Source of the DNA: Selenomonadales bacterium
Lineage (GTDB): Bacteria; Bacillota; Negativicutes; Selenomonadales; Selenomonadaceae
Direction of reading: 5' to 3'
Length of the DNA stretch: 64,000 nucleotides
Assembly: GCA_900769615.1 (NCBI GenBank)
Contig: CAAGHH010000021.1
Location: 62,001 to 126,000, forward strand
The notes under the pieces were generated by a model that saw only the letters and a list, made by a program, of their open reading frames with translations, did not search any database and was not told the DNA's origin. The first letter of the stretch is position 1, and every line of letters starts with the position of its first letter. Below, piece after piece: positions 54,101-62,203 of the stretch. A program made the translations under genes and the position numbers.

Positions 54101-54497
54101 GACCTAATCCTTTTTGCGCAGCCGCAGCTGCTGTTGCCAAAACTATCACTGGTTCATGGCGCATCAAACGGCCAAGCACATTCATCCGCTTAGCTGAACG
54201 CTCGATGCTCTTAGCTTCGGTCTGCATATTAAATAAATCTAGTTCTGGCAATTCAACAATACTAGCCTTGGGCAGCAAATACGTTAAATTTTCACGCCAT
54301 TCATTTAAAGCATTACTATTATTTACCAATATAACAAATGGCTTAGGGCTATATAAGTAAGCAGCCGCAAAGGCTGCATGTTTTTGCGTACCGCTAAGTC
54401 CATAGGCCAGCGTTATTTCACCAGCTTCCTCAGCAAAGTAATTTTGCAAACGCTGCAACGCTGGCTCTTCCCGCATTGCTGCCAATAAAGCATCCAT
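51171..54497 (-). CDS. mfd: Transcription-repair coupling factor Mfd
   Basis: ATP-dependent translocase that removes stalled RNA polymerase and recruits UvrA. About 1108 residues: N-terminal UvrB-like module, RNA-polymerase-interaction domain with GDYVVHVNHGIGKYLGVE, RecG-like helicase with Walker A CGDVGFGKTEVA, DEEQRFG, and ATPIPRTLHMS, QTAHGQMPEE, and a C-terminal TRCF domain (about 960-1090). The start is the ATG at 54497 after GAGGT. Confidence 0.97.
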   Translation of the reverse strand: MDALLAAMREEPALQRLQNYFAEEAGEITLAYGLSGTQKHAAFAAAYLYSPKPFVILVNNSNALNEWRENLTYLLPKASIVELPELDLFNMQTEAKSIERSAKRMNVLGRLMRHEPVIVLATAAAAAQKGLGRSEFVRLSLNIKIGEQLAREKLLTKLVQLGYERTEEVERIGQFSARGGIVDIYAINATHPLRLEFFDDEIDSLREFDIVTKRSLRNVSNVSILPLAQTDAMGKPELFLTYLDNKGAVLFDEPLRLREQLKTMVKENPDIKNQVFSWENMLAAAEGNNVFYSALMLQQIHGSEPKHTLSFTVTNMTPFQRQMDLLENELRRWLGQKERIIILISDKTKLASMRELLARRRLLSSMELNSNELRNDCVNLRLGTLLSGFEMLSAHLVVVTEKDIFGHQKRRLTARASNSRGEKIAHFRDIKPGDYVVHVNHGIGKYLGVETLVVGGVHKDYLHIKYGGDDKLFVPTDQVGLLQKYIGAEGEVPRLHRMGGTEWVKAKARAKKSVEDIAQKLIEIYAKRKEAKGFAFEPDDSTQYDFEAAFPYQETDDQLRAIQEIKTDMEKEKPMDRLLCGDVGFGKTEVAIRAAYKAAMAGKQVAVLVPTTVLAQQHYQTFAARFNDFAPTVDVICRFRTASEQRETLTRVKNGQVDILIGTHAILNQKKVQFKNLGLLIVDEEQRFGVKQKDKIRSLAAGIDVLTLSATPIPRTLHMSLVGARDMSIIETPPAERFPVQTYVVENNDAIMASAIKREMKRGGQIYFVYNRVDTIDKMREHISHLVPEARIQTAHGQMPEEMLERVMMDFYEGDYDVLLATSIVENGLDVANANTIIVYNADHFGLSQLYQMRGRVGRSHHMAFAYFVYQADKILTETAEKRLQAMKEFAELGAGFKIAMRDLEIRGAGNLLGSQQHGHIASVGFEMYCKLLEEAVEKLKSGKKAAVTVQPEPVIDLPIEAYIDGDYIADAMHKIEIYQRIAAVRNNDELTNLLDELIDRFGEPTKPVMALLKVARLKNYARSLKIKTISELPAAIDIYLLPEAKLPVNGLLLLDKYFKRSMKRLSAQNGYRFILNDKYKKDIASFVTRIMMLASGEEAAAVKTGKS

Positions 54498-54544
54498 TAT
54501 CACACCTCAGTTATATTTTTTTCTGTATTTTTTCATAGCAAAAA

Positions 54545-54574
54545 CGGGACTGCCGGCATTATACCGATAGCCCC
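54545..54574 (-). terminator. Terminator upstream of mfd
   Basis: GGGGCTATCGG / CCGGCAGTCCC stem (two G-U pairs, one mismatch) around TATAATG, followed by GTTTTTGC on the minus strand. It ends the preceding cysteine-rich protein gene's transcript. Confidence 0.65.
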
Positions 54575-54616
54575 TTAGTCTACTAATCAGCACTTTTTAT
54601 GATAATCCTATTTCAC

Positions 54617-55261
54617 TCAATCTGTCAACATATTGTTAACCTTGGTATTCAGCAGCTGCTTCCAAACAAAATCAGCTGCCATCCCTGGTAACAATTGCTG
54701 TAAATCTTTGGCGCTACGCGCTGGCAGGACACAAAGACTGCCACAATCCTGACATTCCAGTACAATATCATTCCCCATAATAGCAGCAACAATATTACTG
54801 CTGCCACAGGTACAAAACAGCTCCTCAGCTGCCGCCAAATCATGTACCCGGTTAAGCGCCTCTAATAACGTCTGCTGACGCTCTAAAAACTCATCACCAT
54901 CGCCTGGATGTAATGAGTCATATTCCGCGGCATTAAAATCCAAAAATTCTGCTATATCCTGCCAGCGCCCAATATAACCAATTTCAAAATGATCATGCGT
55001 GCAAAAAATTTTTTCAAAGCGCAGCTTTCGCAAATTTCGCCAGGAAAATCGCTTAGAATTTTTACCACCACAAACACCACAAGCCATTTTCACCGTCAAG
55101 CCTTGACGCGGTTTGAGACTGATTTTGCCCATTTCATGATTACAGCTGTCACAACGCATAGTATAATGCGTCGCACCACTAAAAAGAGGTATATCCTGCA
55201 AATTTATCCTGCCACAGCGCTGGCAATAAAACGCAACGGAACAGACGGTGTCAATCAGCAT
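54617..55261 (-). CDS. Uncharacterised Cys-rich protein with three zinc-ribbon pairs
   Basis: 214 residues, no recognised family. Cysteine pairs occur at 13/16 with 37/40, 61/64 with 87 (plus His89/His91), and 150/152 with 170/173, suggesting three metal sites. The middle 95-145 is helical and acidic without cysteines. No signal peptide. It lies alone between pyrG's terminator and mfd's upstream terminator. A Zn-ribbon adaptor role is possible, but the sequence gives no clue to a partner. Confidence 0.8.
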   Translation of the reverse strand: MLIDTVCSVAFYCQRCGRINLQDIPLFSGATHYTMRCDSCNHEMGKISLKPRQGLTVKMACGVCGGKNSKRFSWRNLRKLRFEKIFCTHDHFEIGYIGRWQDIAEFLDFNAAEYDSLHPGDGDEFLERQQTLLEALNRVHDLAAAEELFCTCGSSNIVAAIMGNDIVLECQDCGSLCVLPARSAKDLQQLLPGMAADFVWKQLLNTKVNNMLTD

Positions 55262-55374
55262 TTGTATTCCCTCCTTTCATTATTTCATCACTACAAATAC
55301 CCTTCAGCTTTATTTTTTATTTCGCCACCCGAAAAAATAAATCCTTCTCAAGTTAAAATATTTTTAAAGAAAAA

Positions 55375-55401
55375 ACAGCCTTTCACCCAGTGAAAAGCTG
55401 T
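55375..55401 (-). terminator. Rho-independent terminator after pyrG
   Basis: ACAGCTTTTCAC / GTGAAAGGCTGT 12-bp stem (one G-U pair) with a TGG loop, then TTTTTTC, 14 bases past the pyrG stop. Confidence 0.93.
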
Positions 55402-55414
55402 CTTAACTGCCATA

Positions 55415-57019
55415 TTATTTTACATTCAATGCGGCTTTAACAAAGTCACGGAAAAGCGGATGCGGATTATTGGGGCGCGACTTAAGCTCAGGATGCGCCT
55501 GCGTAGCAACGAACCAAGGATGATCCTTAACTTCAATCATCTCTACTAAGCTGTCATCAGGCAGCGTTCCTGATATAACCAGACCTTTTTCCTTAAATAC
55601 TTCCCGATATTCATTGTTAAATTCATATCTATGCCGATGACGCTCATGTATCAAATTAGAACCATACGCTTCCTTAGCATGAGTGCCATCCATGATTTTG
55701 CAAGGATACGAACCAAGGCGCATCGTGCCGCCTTTATTTTCAATGCCTTGCTGCGATTCCATCAAATCTATAACCGGATGCGTTGTTTCCGGATTGAATT
55801 CGGAGCTATGCGCGTCTGTCATGCCGCATACATGACGGGCAAATTCAATAACAGCACATTGCATACCAAGACAAAGCCCTAAGAATGGTATTTGCTTTTC
55901 CCGAGCATACTGGATAGCTTTGATTTTGCCTTCAACCCCGCGATCACCAAAACCGCCTGGAACCAATATGCCTTTACAGCCAACAAATACCTCATCCAAA
56001 TCAACATCCGGATCTTCGATATTTTCAGCATTTACCCAATGTATCTTAACCTGAGCTTCATTATCAATACCACCATGATGCAAAGCTTCCGTTACGGAAA
56101 TATACGCATCTGGCAGCTCAACATATTTGCCAACTACTGCCACTTTGACTTTCTTTTTCGGATTATTGATCTTGTAGACCATCTTTTCCCAATCAGACAT
56201 ATCAACCGGACCATAGTCCATGTTGAGCTTCTTCATAGCTATTTTATCTAAGCCCTCTTTTTGCATCATTAGTGGTACTTCATAGATAGTCGAAGCCGTA
56301 CGATTTTCAATAACTGCCTGAGGCTGAACATCACAGAACATAGCTATTTTTTCCTTCATGTCCTGCGGAATTTCTTTTTCCGTGCGGCAAACCAGAATAT
56401 CTGGCTGTATGCCAATGGAGCGTAACTCCTTAACACTGTGCTGCGTCGGTTTCGTCTTTAATTCACCAGCAGCTGAAATGTATGGCAGCAGTGTAACATG
56501 GATATAAAGCGTATCATTAGGTCCAACTTCTTTTTTCACCTGACGAATTGCTTCCAAAAATGGCTGACTTTCAATATCACCAACCGTGCCGCCAATCTCC
56601 GTAATAACTACATCAGCGCCATCAGCCTTAGCTACATCATATACTTTTTGCTTGATAGCGTTAGTGATATGCGGTATTACCTGAACGGTAGAACCAAGAT
56701 ATTCCCCCTTGCGTTCCTTATTAAGCACTGACCAATAAACCTTACCTGTAGTGATATTGGAATTCTTGGATAAATTGATATCAATAAAACGCTCATAATG
56801 ACCTAAATCCAGATCAGTTTCAGCACCATCATCAGTTACAAATACTTCACCATGCTGATATGGGCTCATCGTACCTGGGTCAATGTTGATATAAGGATCA
56901 AATTTTTGAATAGTAACCTTGAACCCGCGGCTCTTGAGCAAACGCCCCAAAGAAGCAGCTGTAATACCCTTGCCAAGCGATGATACCACACCACCGGTAA
57001 CGAAAATATACTTTGCCAT
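55415..57019 (-). CDS. pyrG: CTP synthase PyrG
   Basis: Makes CTP from UTP with glutamine. 534 residues: synthetase domain with KYIFVTGGVVSSLGKGI and DPYINIDPGTMSPYQHGEVF, and a class I glutamine amidotransferase domain with GGFGDRG, catalytic Cys in LGLCLGMQ, and C-terminal His/Glu in ATQAHPELKSRP. It follows rpoE by 18 bases as in Bacillus. Confidence 0.97.
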   Translation of the reverse strand: MAKYIFVTGGVVSSLGKGITAASLGRLLKSRGFKVTIQKFDPYINIDPGTMSPYQHGEVFVTDDGAETDLDLGHYERFIDINLSKNSNITTGKVYWSVLNKERKGEYLGSTVQVIPHITNAIKQKVYDVAKADGADVVITEIGGTVGDIESQPFLEAIRQVKKEVGPNDTLYIHVTLLPYISAAGELKTKPTQHSVKELRSIGIQPDILVCRTEKEIPQDMKEKIAMFCDVQPQAVIENRTASTIYEVPLMMQKEGLDKIAMKKLNMDYGPVDMSDWEKMVYKINNPKKKVKVAVVGKYVELPDAYISVTEALHHGGIDNEAQVKIHWVNAENIEDPDVDLDEVFVGCKGILVPGGFGDRGVEGKIKAIQYAREKQIPFLGLCLGMQCAVIEFARHVCGMTDAHSSEFNPETTHPVIDLMESQQGIENKGGTMRLGSYPCKIMDGTHAKEAYGSNLIHERHRHRYEFNNEYREVFKEKGLVISGTLPDDSLVEMIEVKDHPWFVATQAHPELKSRPNNPHPLFRDFVKAALNVK

Positions 57020-57036
57020 GGAAAAGTGCCTCCTTT

Positions 57037-57366
57037 TTATTCCTGAATACTTTCCAGCTTCTTCTGACGATTATTGCTAGCTTTATTAGCTGCTTTGGAT
57101 TTGCCGCTGCCTGAACGTGAAGAATGGCGTTTTACCTCTGGCGGATTCCACTCAGTAAGTCCCCATTGACCTTCACCTTCATATTGAAAACGGCTATCCA
57201 TATTGATAAGCGTATATACCTCTGAAATAGCAGCTGACAAGGACTGTACTGGCTTATGTTTCTTTTCGATAACTTCCATTACTAAATCCTTATAATACAT
57301 CGTACTGCCTTTTTCCGTCAAAACATAATAGGCAATATCTACTTCCGAACTGTTGATGAAATCCAT
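57037..57366 (-). CDS. rpoE: RNA polymerase delta subunit RpoE
   Basis: Firmicute RNA polymerase accessory subunit. 109 residues: N-terminal HARE-HTH domain (about 1-72, with YYVLTEKGSTMYYKDLVMEV and QYEGEGQWGLTEW). The tail (75-109) is basic: nine Lys/Arg against three Glu. In Bacillus delta the tail is strongly acidic and needed for its RNA-polymerase recycling role. Start is ATG 57366 after GAAGGAG. Its place between argS and pyrG supports orthology. Confidence 0.88.
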   Translation of the reverse strand: MDFINSSEVDIAYYVLTEKGSTMYYKDLVMEVIEKKHKPVQSLSAAISEVYTLINMDSRFQYEGEGQWGLTEWNPPEVKRHSSRSGSGKSKAANKASNNRQKKLESIQE

Positions 57367-57408
57367 TATTAAATATTCTCCTTCCAGAATCAAACTTAAT
57401 TAACAAAT

Positions 57409-59064
57409 TTACATACGCTCTGGAGCTGAAACGCCCAATATGCCAAGCGAATGTTTTATTACATGAGCAGTTACTGTAACGAGTGCCAGTCTTGCCTCAG
57501 CTAGTTTAGTTTCTACGCCCATAATCCGGCACTTGTTATAAAAGCTATGGAACAGGCTGGCTAAATCATAGCTGTAGCGAGCTATCCGCTGAGGAGCATA
57601 ATCCTTGGCTGCCCGCTCTATCTCCTCTGGATATTCTTCGATTTTCTTAATCAAATCAATCTCTGATTCATCAACCAGCAGACTAAGCTCTGGTTTTTCA
57701 CTCAGCTTCAAGCCAGTTTCAGCTGCCTGACGGAAAATACTATGAATACGAGCATGAGCATACTGGATATAATATACCGGATTATCATTTGATTTTTTCT
57801 TGGCTAAATCCAAATCAAAATCAAGCTGACTATCTAGTGAACGCATCAGGAAGAAATATCTGGCGGCATCAGTACCGACTTCCTCCATTAGTTCATTCAG
57901 GGTAACACTCTGACCGGTACGCTTACTCATCTTTACCAGTTCCCCGCCCCTAAATAGTGCTACCATTTGCAAAAGCAATACCGTAAGCTTGCTGGCATCA
58001 TGACCTAAAGCCTGCATGGCAGCTTTTACGCGGCAAACATAACCGTGATGATCGGCACCCCAAATATTTATCAGCCGATCAAAGCCACGCTCATATTTAT
58101 TATGATGATAAGCAATATCCGCTGCTAAATAAGTCGGTACTCCATTATCCCGGATAACTACCCGATCCTTGTCATCGCCATAAGCAGTTGATTTTAACCA
58201 CAAAGCGCCATCTTTTTCATAAATATTGCCATTATCCTTCAATATCTTAACTGCTGCCTGAACTGCTTCAGGATGCAATGTCCGCTCACTGAACCAGTTA
58301 TCAAAAGTGACATTGAATGAAGCCAAATCTTCTTTTAAGGCAGCCAATTTTTCAACATAAGCCAAATCACGGAAAATTTCCAGCCGCTCATTTTCTGACA
58401 TGTTTAAATATTTATCACCATTTTTGTCAATTATGCGCTGTGCGGTATCAATAATATCCTGTCCATGATAGCCATCTTCGGGAAATTCCACGCTCTTGCC
58501 TAAAAGCTCCAAATAACGGGCATTAACCGAACGCGCGAGGTTATTCATCTGATTGCCAGCATCATTGATATAATATTCACTTTGTACCGGAAAACCAGCT
58601 GCCCGCAAAAGATTTACCAATGCCGAGCCAGCAGCTGCGCCACGACCATGACCAACATGCAGCGGACCTGTTGGATTGGCACTTACATATTCGACTTGAA
58701 TTTTAGGCACCGTTTTTTTCGGCAGCTGTCCAAAAGTATCGCCAGCTTGCAAAATCGTTTGAAATGAATCGTACAGTACGTTACCCTTTAAATAAAAATT
58801 CAAGAAGCCTGGGCCAGCTATTTGCGTATGATCAAGCCAGTCACCGCTTAAACGCTTAGTAAGTTCCTCAGCTATCTGACGGGGATTTTTGTGAAATACC
58901 CTTGCTGACTGCATAGCAAAATTAGTTGAAAAATCACCAAACTCTTTTTTAGGCGGTACTTCAAGTACAATGTCCGGCAAATCGCCTGCCGGAAAAACAC
59001 CATCAGCTATGGCTTCCTGAGCTGCCTTGACAATGGCAGCCGAAAGTGTATCTTTAATATCCAA
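57409..59064 (-). CDS. argS: Arginyl-tRNA synthetase ArgS
   Basis: Charges tRNA-Arg. About 551 residues with the N-terminal ADD domain (VPPKKEFGDFSTNFAMQSAR), the HIGH-type motif (HVGHGRGAAAGSALVNLLRAAG), the KMSK-type site (LVKMSKRTGQSV) and a C-terminal DALR anticodon-binding domain. The start is a TTG at 59064, seven bases after AGGAGG. The nearest alternative at 59091 lies before that ribosome-binding site. It directly follows the ywiB-like gene. Confidence 0.96.
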   Translation of the reverse strand: MDIKDTLSAAIVKAAQEAIADGVFPAGDLPDIVLEVPPKKEFGDFSTNFAMQSARVFHKNPRQIAEELTKRLSGDWLDHTQIAGPGFLNFYLKGNVLYDSFQTILQAGDTFGQLPKKTVPKIQVEYVSANPTGPLHVGHGRGAAAGSALVNLLRAAGFPVQSEYYINDAGNQMNNLARSVNARYLELLGKSVEFPEDGYHGQDIIDTAQRIIDKNGDKYLNMSENERLEIFRDLAYVEKLAALKEDLASFNVTFDNWFSERTLHPEAVQAAVKILKDNGNIYEKDGALWLKSTAYGDDKDRVVIRDNGVPTYLAADIAYHHNKYERGFDRLINIWGADHHGYVCRVKAAMQALGHDASKLTVLLLQMVALFRGGELVKMSKRTGQSVTLNELMEEVGTDAARYFFLMRSLDSQLDFDLDLAKKKSNDNPVYYIQYAHARIHSIFRQAAETGLKLSEKPELSLLVDESEIDLIKKIEEYPEEIERAAKDYAPQRIARYSYDLASLFHSFYNKCRIMGVETKLAEARLALVTVTAHVIKHSLGILGVSAPERM

Positions 59065-59087
59065 AACATTTCCTCCTAGTATTTTGC

Positions 59088-59534
59088 TCAAGGCTTGTCC
59101 TTAACTATATTTCTTATCTCAATATGCAATTGATTTTGACTTTGAAATTTGCCATTTATGGACATGTCATAGCTTACATCTATTGCCCCGCCATTAGTGC
59201 TGTCAAATAACACTTTTAGCTTACTGGTCTTAGCCGATAACTCAAGTTCTCCATAAGGTGTGCGATAACGGGTATGATGCTCCTTGCCAGGTAAAAATCT
59301 TTGCTCGCTTTCAACCGCACCCTTCCTTAACAGAGTCAGCGATTCCAAATTAAATTTCAGCACGGTTGAAGTGCGTTTTTCCTTATTAAGCGAACAATCA
59401 TCATATAAAACATAATGCTTGCCCCCACGAAAAAAATAACGTCCCTTGGCAGTTGTCTTTATGGTATTTACTTCGCCAGCTGCATCACGCTGTATGCCTT
59501 TTACTTTTACCATAACGCAATTAGCTTTGTCCAT
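59088..59534 (-). CDS. YwiB-like DUF1934 beta-barrel protein
   Basis: About 148 residues, mostly beta strands, of the DUF1934 (YwiB) family; calycin-like fold. In Bacillus ywiB is next to argS, as here. Recognisable strands include KGRYFFRGGKHYVLYDD and RTPYGELELSAKTSKL. It starts at ATG 59534 five bases after AGGGGTG. It heads the argS-rpoE-pyrG run. Molecular role unknown. Confidence 0.85.
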   Translation of the reverse strand: MDKANCVMVKVKGIQRDAAGEVNTIKTTAKGRYFFRGGKHYVLYDDCSLNKEKRTSTVLKFNLESLTLLRKGAVESEQRFLPGKEHHTRYRTPYGELELSAKTSKLKVLFDSTNGGAIDVSYDMSINGKFQSQNQLHIEIRNIVKDKP

Positions 59535-59564
59535 ACTGTCACCCCTAAAAACATACTGTATAAT

Positions 59565-59593
59565 ATTATAAACCAATGCTACAACCTTGCCAA
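59565..59593 (-). promoter_or_regulatory. Promoter of the ywiB-argS-rpoE-pyrG unit
   Basis: TTGGCA, a 17-base spacer and TATAAT, ending about 30 bases before the ywiB-like ATG. The bases between the boxes (GTAGCATTGG) resemble those in the module at 14647 and 42737, but no palindrome is present. It lies after the MCP gene terminator. Confidence 0.8.
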
Positions 59594-59620
59594 CAAAAAT
59601 TTTACAGCCAGGCGAAAAAA

Positions 59621-59650
59621 GGAAAAACTCCCTCTTAACAAGGGAGCCTT
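59621..59650 (-). terminator. Rho-independent terminator after the MCP gene
   Basis: CTCCCT / AGGGAG stem with a 7-base loop followed by TTTTTCCTTTTTTC on the minus strand. Confidence 0.9.
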
Positions 59651-59684
59651 TTCCTGCTATAACTTTTATACCATTATTCTTGCT

Positions 59685-61691
59685 TTAGACCTTGAACTGT
59701 TCAATTTCATGTGCCAAAACCTCAGCCTGTTCAGCAAGACTTCTAGTAGCAGCTGCGATTTCCTCAGCCGATGCCGACTGTTCTTCCGTCGTAGCCGATA
59801 CTGACTGGGTACTAGCTGCATTTTCATTGCTTATTTCAGCGATCTTATCTACTTCACTGCGCATACTCTGCGTACCATCAGCGATACTGCGGAAGTTATT
59901 TGATACTTCCATAATACCATTTGCCAACGAATCAATAGCAATCTTTATTGATTCAAACACCGCATCGGCACTCTTAACTGACTGCATACTGTTAGCCACA
60001 TTTTCGGTACTAAGCGCACTAGCATCAACAGCTTCCTTGACATCACTTTGAATCTTAGTCACGAGATTTGCTATCTGCTGTGTTGACGATGCTGATTCTT
60101 CGGCCAGTTTTCTTACTTCATCGGCAACTACCGCAAAACCGCGTCCAGCTTCACCGGCTCTAGCTGCTTCAATAGCTGCATTAAGTGCCAAAAGATTAGT
60201 TTGTTCAGCAATTCCCGAAATCATTTCAACTATCTTGCTGATTTCATCTGAACTCTTCGAAAGTTCCTTTATGGAATCCTGTACTGTTGTCGTACTATCA
60301 TCAATCTGTTTCATTGCACCAACAACGGTATTAATAGCTTCGCGGCCTGAGGTTACACTGTCCACCGTCATCTGCGCAACCGAAGCAATAGCCTCAGTAT
60401 TTTGAACTACACCTTCCGTACGTTCTTCCATATCTTTAGCGGTTTGATCAACACTGGCGGCCGCTTCTGACTGCTTAGAAATACCATCAGCGATGCTTGT
60501 TATATGCTGCGCTACCTGATTAGAAGCTTCTGCTGACTGTTGCGAAGCGGCGGTAAGCTCTTCACTAGATGCGGAAAGCTTTTCTGCACTGTTTTGAATT
60601 TTGCCGATAAGCTCCCTTATCGTGTGACGCATTTCTTTAAATCCAAGTGCCAAATCACCAATTTCATCATTGCGGTCAGCTACTAACGGGCGCGAGCGGA
60701 GATCACCGCTATTTATAACATGACATTCTGCCAGTAAAGCTACCACTGGATCACACATCTTCTTGGCAATCACCCAAATAATAGCAGCGATGGCTATAAT
60801 CATAACCAGACCCACCAGCATCATTATTTTAACCAGCGAATTAGCATCGGCTCTTATCTCAGACATTGGCGCTACTGATACAGCCAGCCAATTGCGGTTA
60901 GCTAAATGTATCGGTGTCATAACAGCCTGCGAATCAACGCCACTTGACGTCGTATACTCCGTAAAAACCTGTTTATCCTGCTGTATCGCGGTCTCAAATC
61001 CCGCTACCAAAGCTTTATCAATCGTTTTATTGGATTGTTCTTTAGAAATATCTAACTGACCAACATCCTCTGGTGACTGAGCATAGGCTAAGCAAAGACC
61101 TTCCTGATCCACGACATAAACGCGACCAGTTTCCATATATTTGATGCCGCCGACAAGATTGGAAATATCATCAAGCTCAACTGTACCATAGACAATGCCT
61201 TTGAGCTCGCCATTATTGAGGACTGGATAAGCCATAATCGTAATCAATTTGCCTGAAGTACCTGAAACAGACAATCCCGTCATATAAGGTTTTTTTGTTT
61301 CGCGTACCTTCTTGATATAATCCCGCGTAGTTCTATCCATATCCTTGCCTTGATCACTATAAGCATGACCTTCGACATCGGAATAAGCTAACATCGCAAA
61401 GCCTTTTACCTGAGCCTTAGCTTCAGCCAAAATCTTTTGCCGTTCTTCCCGGCTGCCATTCAAAATGCCTTCATCACGTGCCAAGGCTTCAATTACTATT
61501 TCTTTTTTCTGATAGTTATTTTCTATCTGCAAAGCAGTACTTTTACCAATTTCTTGCGAAATTTTATCGGCATTGTTAAATAAAGTCTGACTTGACATAT
61601 AATAGCTAATGGCAAAAAACACCACAAAGCTTCCTATAAATAGTGGCAAAAAACCCGCTAGAAATTTTGCCCGCAAACTATTTAGTTTCAC
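59685..61691 (-). CDS. Methyl-accepting chemotaxis protein (dCache type)
   Basis: Transmembrane chemoreceptor, about 668 residues. Membrane helix near residues 10-32, a periplasmic dCache-type sensory domain with MAYPVLNNGELKGIVYGTVE and MTPIHLANRNWLAVS, a second helix near 285-306, HAMP, and a cytoplasmic signalling domain with the hairpin tip EQTNLLALNAAIEAARAGE. The start is either GTG 61691 (GGGAG nine bases upstream) or ATG 61700. The neighbouring gene encodes CheX, implying one chemotaxis unit. Ligand unknown. Confidence 0.92.
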   Translation of the reverse strand: MKLNSLRAKFLAGFLPLFIGSFVVFFAISYYMSSQTLFNNADKISQEIGKSTALQIENNYQKKEIVIEALARDEGILNGSREERQKILAEAKAQVKGFAMLAYSDVEGHAYSDQGKDMDRTTRDYIKKVRETKKPYMTGLSVSGTSGKLITIMAYPVLNNGELKGIVYGTVELDDISNLVGGIKYMETGRVYVVDQEGLCLAYAQSPEDVGQLDISKEQSNKTIDKALVAGFETAIQQDKQVFTEYTTSSGVDSQAVMTPIHLANRNWLAVSVAPMSEIRADANSLVKIMMLVGLVMIIAIAAIIWVIAKKMCDPVVALLAECHVINSGDLRSRPLVADRNDEIGDLALGFKEMRHTIRELIGKIQNSAEKLSASSEELTAASQQSAEASNQVAQHITSIADGISKQSEAAASVDQTAKDMEERTEGVVQNTEAIASVAQMTVDSVTSGREAINTVVGAMKQIDDSTTTVQDSIKELSKSSDEISKIVEMISGIAEQTNLLALNAAIEAARAGEAGRGFAVVADEVRKLAEESASSTQQIANLVTKIQSDVKEAVDASALSTENVANSMQSVKSADAVFESIKIAIDSLANGIMEVSNNFRSIADGTQSMRSEVDKIAEISNENAASTQSVSATTEEQSASAEEIAAATRSLAEQAEVLAHEIEQFKV

Positions 61692-61734
61692 TTTATTCAT
61701 CTCCCATGAAACATTTTTAACAATATACAAATAT

Positions 61735-62199
61735 TTACTGCTGTTCAACAGCAATATCAAGCTCAACTAAATGGCCTGCCAAATCCATTTCCACCGTTAA
61801 ATAATTAGTATCACTAATCTTTACCTGAAAGTTCTGTCCAATAGATAACGATGGTGTTGATATATCTACTTCCAGCCCCATACCAGCTAGATTAGTTGCG
61901 GCGGTTGCCGTCAGCATATTGCTCATCTCTGATATTGCACTCTGCGCCATATCATCGAAATTCTCTATCGGCATTCCCATCATCATGGTAGATGCGATGA
62001 ACTTAGCTGTATCTTCCGACATATTATAAACTATATTGCCACGGATCTGCTTAGTAAAACCTACAATAACCGAAACCCCGAGACTCACGGCATTCTGAGC
62101 CTTGACTCCCATCTTGGTTCGCTTAGGCTCCGCAAAACCTATCTGTGGCATCACCGCCGTGAACGCATCCACGAACGGATTAACCAATTTTGCATCCAT
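61735..62199 (-). CDS. cheX: CheX-like CheY-P phosphatase
   Basis: 154 residues of the CheC/CheX family with an ExxN active-site pair (Glu91, Asn94) in SAISEMSNMLTATAA. CheX hydrolyses CheY-P and resets signalling. Start ATG 62199 after AAGGAGAA. It lies four bases after the receiver-CheX gene and 44 bases before the MCP gene, so the three form one unit. It is a second phosphatase besides FliY. Confidence 0.9.
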   Translation of the reverse strand: MDAKLVNPFVDAFTAVMPQIGFAEPKRTKMGVKAQNAVSLGVSVIVGFTKQIRGNIVYNMSEDTAKFIASTMMMGMPIENFDDMAQSAISEMSNMLTATAATNLAGMGLEVDISTPSLSIGQNFQVKISDTNYLTVEMDLAGHLVELDIAVEQQ

Positions 62200-62203
62200 A
62201 TAT

